Origin: Ananas comosus
Taxonomy: Eukaryota; Streptophyta; Magnoliopsida; Poales; Bromeliaceae
NCBI RefSeq assembly: GCF_001540865.1
Contig: NC_033638.1
Location: 6,763,474-6,827,473, forward strand
Direction: 5' to 3'
Length of the DNA stretch: 64,000 nucleotides
The position numbers and the translations under genes were made by a program. Shown in pieces: positions 59,819 through 64,000 of this stretch; the stretch's first letter is position 1; each line of letters begins with the position of its first letter. Below the pieces are notes generated by a model. It saw only the letters and a program-made list of their open reading frames with translations. It searched no databases and was not told the DNA's origin.

Positions 59819-60224
59819 AAAAAATTATGGTCTATAACTAGTTTTGAACCATCGAATGTTGGTTTAAATGAGCCAGCATCCTACTCTGTGGCGAGAGGTT
59901 ATGTTGAGCCGAGTCATGATCGAAATAGTATGAGACTGGGTAGGCCGAGTTATGTTTGAAGTGGCGTGAGACTGGTTGGGCTAAGTCACAATCGAGACCC
60001 ATGAGCACTACATCTGTACGCTTTAAGTGAATTCGTTGCGTATTTCTAATGACTCAAGCTTTTGAAATTATTGGTTATTGCCAACGATCCTACATCGAAC
60101 TCTCAAAATGTTTGGATTTTGTTATTTAACATTTTCAATTTAGTTTCTAACAAATTCAGTGACTTTTTCATTGCATGCATAACATGGGCGCAGCGGTTAC
60201 TTTAGTTTACTTTTGGTTAAAGTT
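59819..60224. other. No gene seen
   Basis: Two similar segments, TTATGTTGAGCCGAGTCATGATCGAA and TTATGTTTGAAGTGGCG...GGCTAAGTCACAATCGA (59899-59998), form a short degenerate tandem repeat (AGTATGAGACTGGGTAGGCC / CGTGAGACTGGTTGGGC). Otherwise featureless. Confidence 0.45.
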
Positions 60225-60515
60225 GAGTTAATTTCATACAGATCCCTTCAAATATAGTGAATAATAAATATATTTCTATAAAGATAAATTTTCATATGTT
60301 GTCTCTACAAAAGTACAAATATTTTCGAATGTGTCCCTATCGTTAGAATCCGTTAAAAAAATATAGTTAACTATAGATTAAATACTTAATCCTGATTAGT
60401 TTTTGATATTTTTATCCCTTTTATATTATACTGTTATGTCTTTTAAAAAAATATTTATAGTGATAAAATTAAAAATATAAGCAGTTTTCTAATGTTTCTC
60501 TCATGGTTAAAAATT
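60225..60515. mobile_element. MITE family D, copy 3 (partial)
   Basis: GAGTTAATTTCATACAGATCCCT...ATATAGTGAATAATAAATATATTTCTATAAAG and AATGTGTCCCTATCGTTAGAATCCGTTA match the family; the second terminus is not seen. Confidence 0.5.
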
Positions 60516-60748
60516 CTATAAGAAAGCTGCATGAAATATAATTTGTGAGATACTCAAATATTGTGAACCAGTGTCATTCCGACTATTTTAAAATTTAATT
60601 TCCATTTTCTGTGTGTTACTTCCCTTTTAGGCTTTTTACACTATCATTGCTTCAAATATAAGTTCCATGACTCACACCATTAAGAGCGAAGAGGGATTTG
60701 CCTAAACAATCAAAGCATAGCAGCAACATATCCACAAGCAACACCGAT

Positions 60749-60866
60749 TGTCCCTAACGTAAGTGGTAAAGAGTTTGATGGTTGGTACCCGAGGTTCCGA
60801 GTTCGAATCCTAGTTGATTCACATTTTCAGCTAAGTTTATTTCTAAATGAAATAAGCGAAGCGGGT
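60749..60866 (+). mobile_element. tRNA-derived SINE, copy S2
   Basis: GTCCCTAACGTAAGTGGTAAAGAG carries a box A-like stretch, GAGTTCGAATCCTAG a box B, followed by the family tail AGCTAAGTTTATTTCTAAAT and AAATAAGCGAAGCGGG. No target-site duplication is visible; the distal 3' end is replaced by other sequence. Confidence 0.7.
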
Positions 60867-60895
60867 TTACCCTTGATTAGATGTAATTAAAAATA

Positions 60896-61500
60896 GGAAT
60901 AATTGCCTATATACTCCTCAAGATTTCGAAAATATCTAATTTACCTCTAGTCTTTTTTTTTTTTTTGTTTTGAATATACCTCTTATATATTTCTCCGTTA
61001 TTCAAAAATACCACCCGTTAAGTTATCTTGAATTAAACGTAAGNTTTTTTGTTTTGAATATACCTCTTATATATTTCTCCGTTATTCAAAAATACCACCC
61101 GTTAAGTTATCTTGAATTAAACGTAAGTTAAATATTTACCAGAATTTTTTTTAAAAAATCAAAATACTTCTTTTGTCCTTAACTTAAAGGCAAATAAGAA
61201 AAATTGATTATGGTAAAAGAGTATATTTGAAAAAGCAAAAAATCAAAATATATTTTTTGCCTCTAACTTAATTAAGAGCAAATAAAAAAGTTGGTGACAG
61301 AAGAAGGGTATATTTGAAAAGGTAAAATAGTAATTTCACAGAAATAACAACTGTTCCTAACAGTGTACTAACAACATTTAACTCTAGAGAGTATATTTGA
61401 AATAATTTGGAACGTTAAAAGGGTATTTTTAAAATTAGCCTTCTAAGAGGAGTAAATCAGAAAGTCGTAAACTTTCTAGGAGTATATAAACAACTGTCCC
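60896..61500. mobile_element. MITE family C, copy 3, containing an N
   Basis: The ends GGAATAATTGCCTATATACTCC and GGAGTATATAAACAACTGTCCC are inverted. The interior has the ACCCGTTAAGTTATCTTGAA block, present twice because of the duplicated 83 bp around the N at 61044. Confidence 0.7.
60961..61127. repeat. 83-bp exact duplication around a single N
   Basis: 60961-61043 and 61045-61127 are identical (TTTTTTGTTTTGAATATACC to AACGTAAG), separated only by N at 61044. Confidence 0.97.
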
Positions 61501-62445
61501 ATAAAAATACAATGTAATCGAAAATGCAGCAGTTACAACTATATATATCTCGTTTGCTTGAAAATAATAGAAAGTATTCGAATTATAGATAATTTGTCTG
61601 GTTGCTTGCAGTTGAGAAGTGCATTTTTTTAAAATTTTAGCAATTTATATTTGCAATGGTGAGATTATTTATAATATAAAAAGACATTTCTTTTGTTTGA
61701 AAAATGATTATAAAGATATACTTATCTTTTTTTAAAAGTTAGTCCCATCAACAAGAGGTTGGATAATGGATTGTTTAAGCCCTATTATAATTAATGGAAT
61801 AGTTAATTTAGTGAGAATCGAGGGTAAGAGGTAAGAGATGATGATGCATCATCCAATGAAGATATATGTGTTAATTATGATGATATTTAAACACCGTTCT
61901 TTACTAGTTTAAACTTTTAAAGAATAATAGTTATTTTGTGTTATTTAATATGATATCAGCATAGAAAGTTTTGAGTTCGAGTCACGCCATTCTCCTAGCA
62001 TCATTAATTTTCTCTCATTTAATTCAAGTCTAGATGTGAAAGGAAGTGTTAATTAAATATAAAAATATTTAAATATTGTTCTCTACTAACTTAAACTTTT
62101 AGAAAATAACGCTTGTTTCGTATTATTTAATAATATATACAACTTTTCTTAGGAGGAAGGATAAAAGTGGTAGTCCAAGCAACGAATAGTTGAAGAAAGC
62201 ATTGATCATCCCTAGATATATATGGTAAAATCTCTAACTATCAGCATCAATATTATTGCTTAATTACAAGCCTAATAATGAACAAAAAAAGTGCAAAAAT
62301 GCACAATTTGGATAGAATCTTTACCCTTTACTTGTGATGAACTCTATTTAGGATTTTGGCTTTAGGGTTTAGTAACATTACATCCTAATTCATGTGTGAT
62401 CTTCTTTCTTCTTCTTCTTCTTTTTAAATTTTGTTTGCAATATCA
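61501..62445. other. No gene seen
   Basis: AT-rich. Two related segments, AAACACCGTTCTTTACTAGTTTAAACTTTTA near 61889 and AATATTGTTCTCTACTAACTTAAACTTTTA near 62072, are diverged copies of a dispersed repeat. Confidence 0.4.
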
Positions 62446-62643
62446 CTGCAAGCTCCTACTTTTTTTCTCTTTTTTTTGAGAGAGAGATAGATAGCACGCT
62501 ACCCGCTTCGTTTATTTTATTTAGAAATAAACTTTGCAAGAAATGTAAATCAACTAGGATTTGAACTTGAGTCTCAGATACCAACCACCAAGCCCTTAAT
62601 TTGCCACTTGCTCTAGGGACGGTCAGTCTGCAAGCTCCTACTT
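62446..62643 (-). mobile_element. tRNA-derived SINE, copy S3, with 16-bp target-site duplication
   Basis: CTGCAAGCTCCTACTT flanks the element at 62446-62461 and 62628-62643. On the minus strand the element starts GACCGTCCCTAGAGCAAGTGG (box A region), has AAGTTCAAATCCTAG (box B), the family tail AAATAAACGAAGCGGGTAGC, and ends in CTCTCTCTC plus an A-rich run next to the duplication, the classic layout of a retroposed SINE. Confidence 0.88.
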
Positions 62644-63346
62644 GTGCGCTTATTAGTGGGGCTCTAGCACTATGAGACACAATTCCTAGTAATTTTGTAG
62701 AGTGATAAAAACCAAGAATATGACAGGGTAAGTAACATTTTTCACATGGGATAATTTGACTTTGTCTTGCAAAGGAAAAAAAATTTATTCTGAATTTTAA
62801 ATAAAATGTTACCTTTATTATAGATTTCCATATCTCTTTTTTTTTGCATAGATTTTCTTATCTGAACAAGATTGAACATTTAATAAGGTGAAATTTAATG
62901 AATACCCCCTCAACTATATGCTATTTTTTTTTTTATAAGTAGACAATTGAACTTTGTTTCTTTTGATTTAGGCTCCCTCAAATTTTATTATTTTGAGTTT
63001 TAATTTATTTTAGCCAAGTGAATCAGGAATAGTGTAGAATTACTTTAAATTAAGCGAAATTTAAATTTTCTTCTGATGAGAAGTAATAAGGTTCGGGGAA
63101 AACATTGTTAACTTAATGAAATGCCCAATGTATGGCTAAAATAATATTAATTCAAAACAAACAAAAGTTTAGAGAGGGATGATAAAGCGAAATGAAGAAA
63201 AAGAAAATAAATCTTTGGAATCCCTACAAAGAGATCCTTTTTGGCTGTTGATATATCCTCAAATTCATGCAGCTTCATAAAACACCAACCAATAAAATTT
63301 TATATATTATGTATGCTACACATTAATTGCCAACAAAAATAATATG
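62644..63346. other. No gene seen
   Basis: AT-rich, with two related CCCTCAA(C/A)T(A/T)(T/A)TAT...ATTT blocks (62915, 62972). Nothing else recognised. Confidence 0.35.
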
Positions 63347-63731
63347 TAGGCTAAATTACAAAATTTTTTTTTCATAAATATCGGTTTTTTTTTATTTTTT
63401 CTCCCTAACTTTAAAAAATTTATATTTTATCCGCTCAATATTTCAAGTTGTTACATTTAGCCCCCTCCGTAAGGGTTTCAATATTACTATTTCGTTCATT
63501 TCTTATAATTTGTACCAAATTTATTTTTTAAAATGATAAAAATATATTAAATAATTATTTTTTTATAGAAGAAGTAAGAATAATTTGATCATTTTGACCT
63601 CTCCATTAATACCGTACGCACTCTCCTGAAAACATTTCTAAAATTTTAAGGACACAAATTATAGGTTTTTAAAAGTCAAAAAGAAAAAAAAGAAAACGGA
63701 TATTTATAGAATTTTTTTATAATTTAGCCTA
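63347..63731. mobile_element. MITE with TAGGCTAAATTA ends
   Basis: TAGGCTAAATTACAAAATTT and the inverse AATTTAGCCTA bound it, with paired inner segments (ATAAATATCGGTTTTTTTT / AAACGGATATTTATAG). It is related to the elements at 8321-9073. Confidence 0.75.
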
Positions 63732-63901
63732 ATATTTATAAAATACTTAACAATATTCACCATTTCAAAATTACCTATACTTGAGGGTCTTTATACAGAT
63801 TTTCACCTTTAAATAATGCAAATTTGGAGTGTATCCTATCTCAAATCCAAAATGTCCAATCAGATGAACCAACTCTAACTTTCAACTCCTCTTTATTTGT
63901 A

Positions 63902-63911
63902 AATATATATA
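63902..63911 (+). promoter_or_regulatory. TATA box of the third aspartic protease copy
   Basis: AATATATATATTC lies 63-72 bases before the ATG in sequence alignable with the promoter of the 58069 copy. Confidence 0.5.
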
Positions 63912-63973
63912 TTCACATGCAATAGCCTCAAACCTTGTCATATAACAATAATAACTTAGTATTCTATCTCACT

Positions 63974-64000
63974 ATGTCCCCTCTGAACCTACTCATCTAC
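63974..64000 (+). CDS. Aspartic protease paralogue, first nine codons
   Basis: ATGTCCCC(T)CTGAACCTACTC encodes MSPLNLLIY, identical in protein to the start of the copy at 58069. The 145 bases before the ATG also align with that copy (TCAAATCCAAAATGTCCAAT, CTTAGTATTCTATCTCACT). The gene continues beyond the window, so nothing can be said about its integrity. Confidence 0.8.

Noticed and set aside
1..64000. CRISPR array, operon or prokaryotic mobile element
   Set aside because: The genes are intron-containing plant genes; the repeats have no regular repeat-spacer structure.
1..64000. tRNA or rRNA genes
   Set aside because: tRNA-like promoter boxes occur only inside SINE copies; no cloverleaf or rRNA sequence was found by eye.

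Overview
This is nuclear DNA from a flowering plant. The genes are split by GT-AG introns, the space between them is AT-rich and packed with short inverted-repeat transposons, and simple repeats (GA, TA, TG) are common. The protein kinase and the GDSL lipase start with very GC-rich 5' exons, which is typical of monocots. A commelinid monocot, perhaps pineapple-like, is my best guess, but the sequence alone does not prove it.

Layout, left to right. (1) 1-3165, minus strand: the 5' two-thirds of a gene for cytosolic ribosomal protein uL1 (RPL10A); its last exon or exons lie outside the window. (2) 3.2-10.6 kb: no gene, only SINE copies, MITE-like foldback elements and AT-rich filler. (3) 10965-12539, plus: a complete five-exon GDSL esterase/lipase. 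(4) 14383-21774, minus: a complete seven-exon CDK-like Ser/Thr kinase of the At1g54610 type with an N-terminal Met-Gly-Cys lipidation signal. (5) 22-31 kb: a field of transposons and simple repeats. (6) 31271-37845, minus: a complete nine-exon NOP58 box C/D snoRNP core protein with a 5'UTR intron. (7) 38.4-43.6 kb: palindrome arrays, tandem repeats, a frameshifted dsRNA-binding-domain relic, and a candidate Helitron carrying a zinc-finger fragment. (8) 43840-48183: a 2.2-kb segment present twice on either side of a single N, probably an unmerged contig overlap. (9) 51602-52560, plus: a complete BUD31/G10 splicing-factor gene. (10) 54772-64000: a cluster of nepenthesin-like (A1B) aspartic proteases, with one intact copy (minus), one copy with two in-frame TAG codons (plus), and the first nine codons of a third at the right edge.

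The housekeeping genes (uL1, NOP58, BUD31) belong to ribosome biogenesis, snoRNP function and splicing. uL1, BUD31 and the kinase carry telo-box-like AAACCCTA motifs in or near their leaders, and NOP58 has related ACCCTAA motifs in its 5'UTR intron. No operon-like or pathway cluster links them. The protease cluster is the only true local gene family.

The most unusual signals are: a MITE family whose terminal hairpin arms differ in sequence between copies yet stay self-complementary; two loci with arrays of GGTGAA/TTCACC palindromes; two GC-AG introns; a start codon carried by a 15-17-nt microexon; a SINE with a 16-bp target-site duplication; and two single-N joins each flanked by duplicated sequence.
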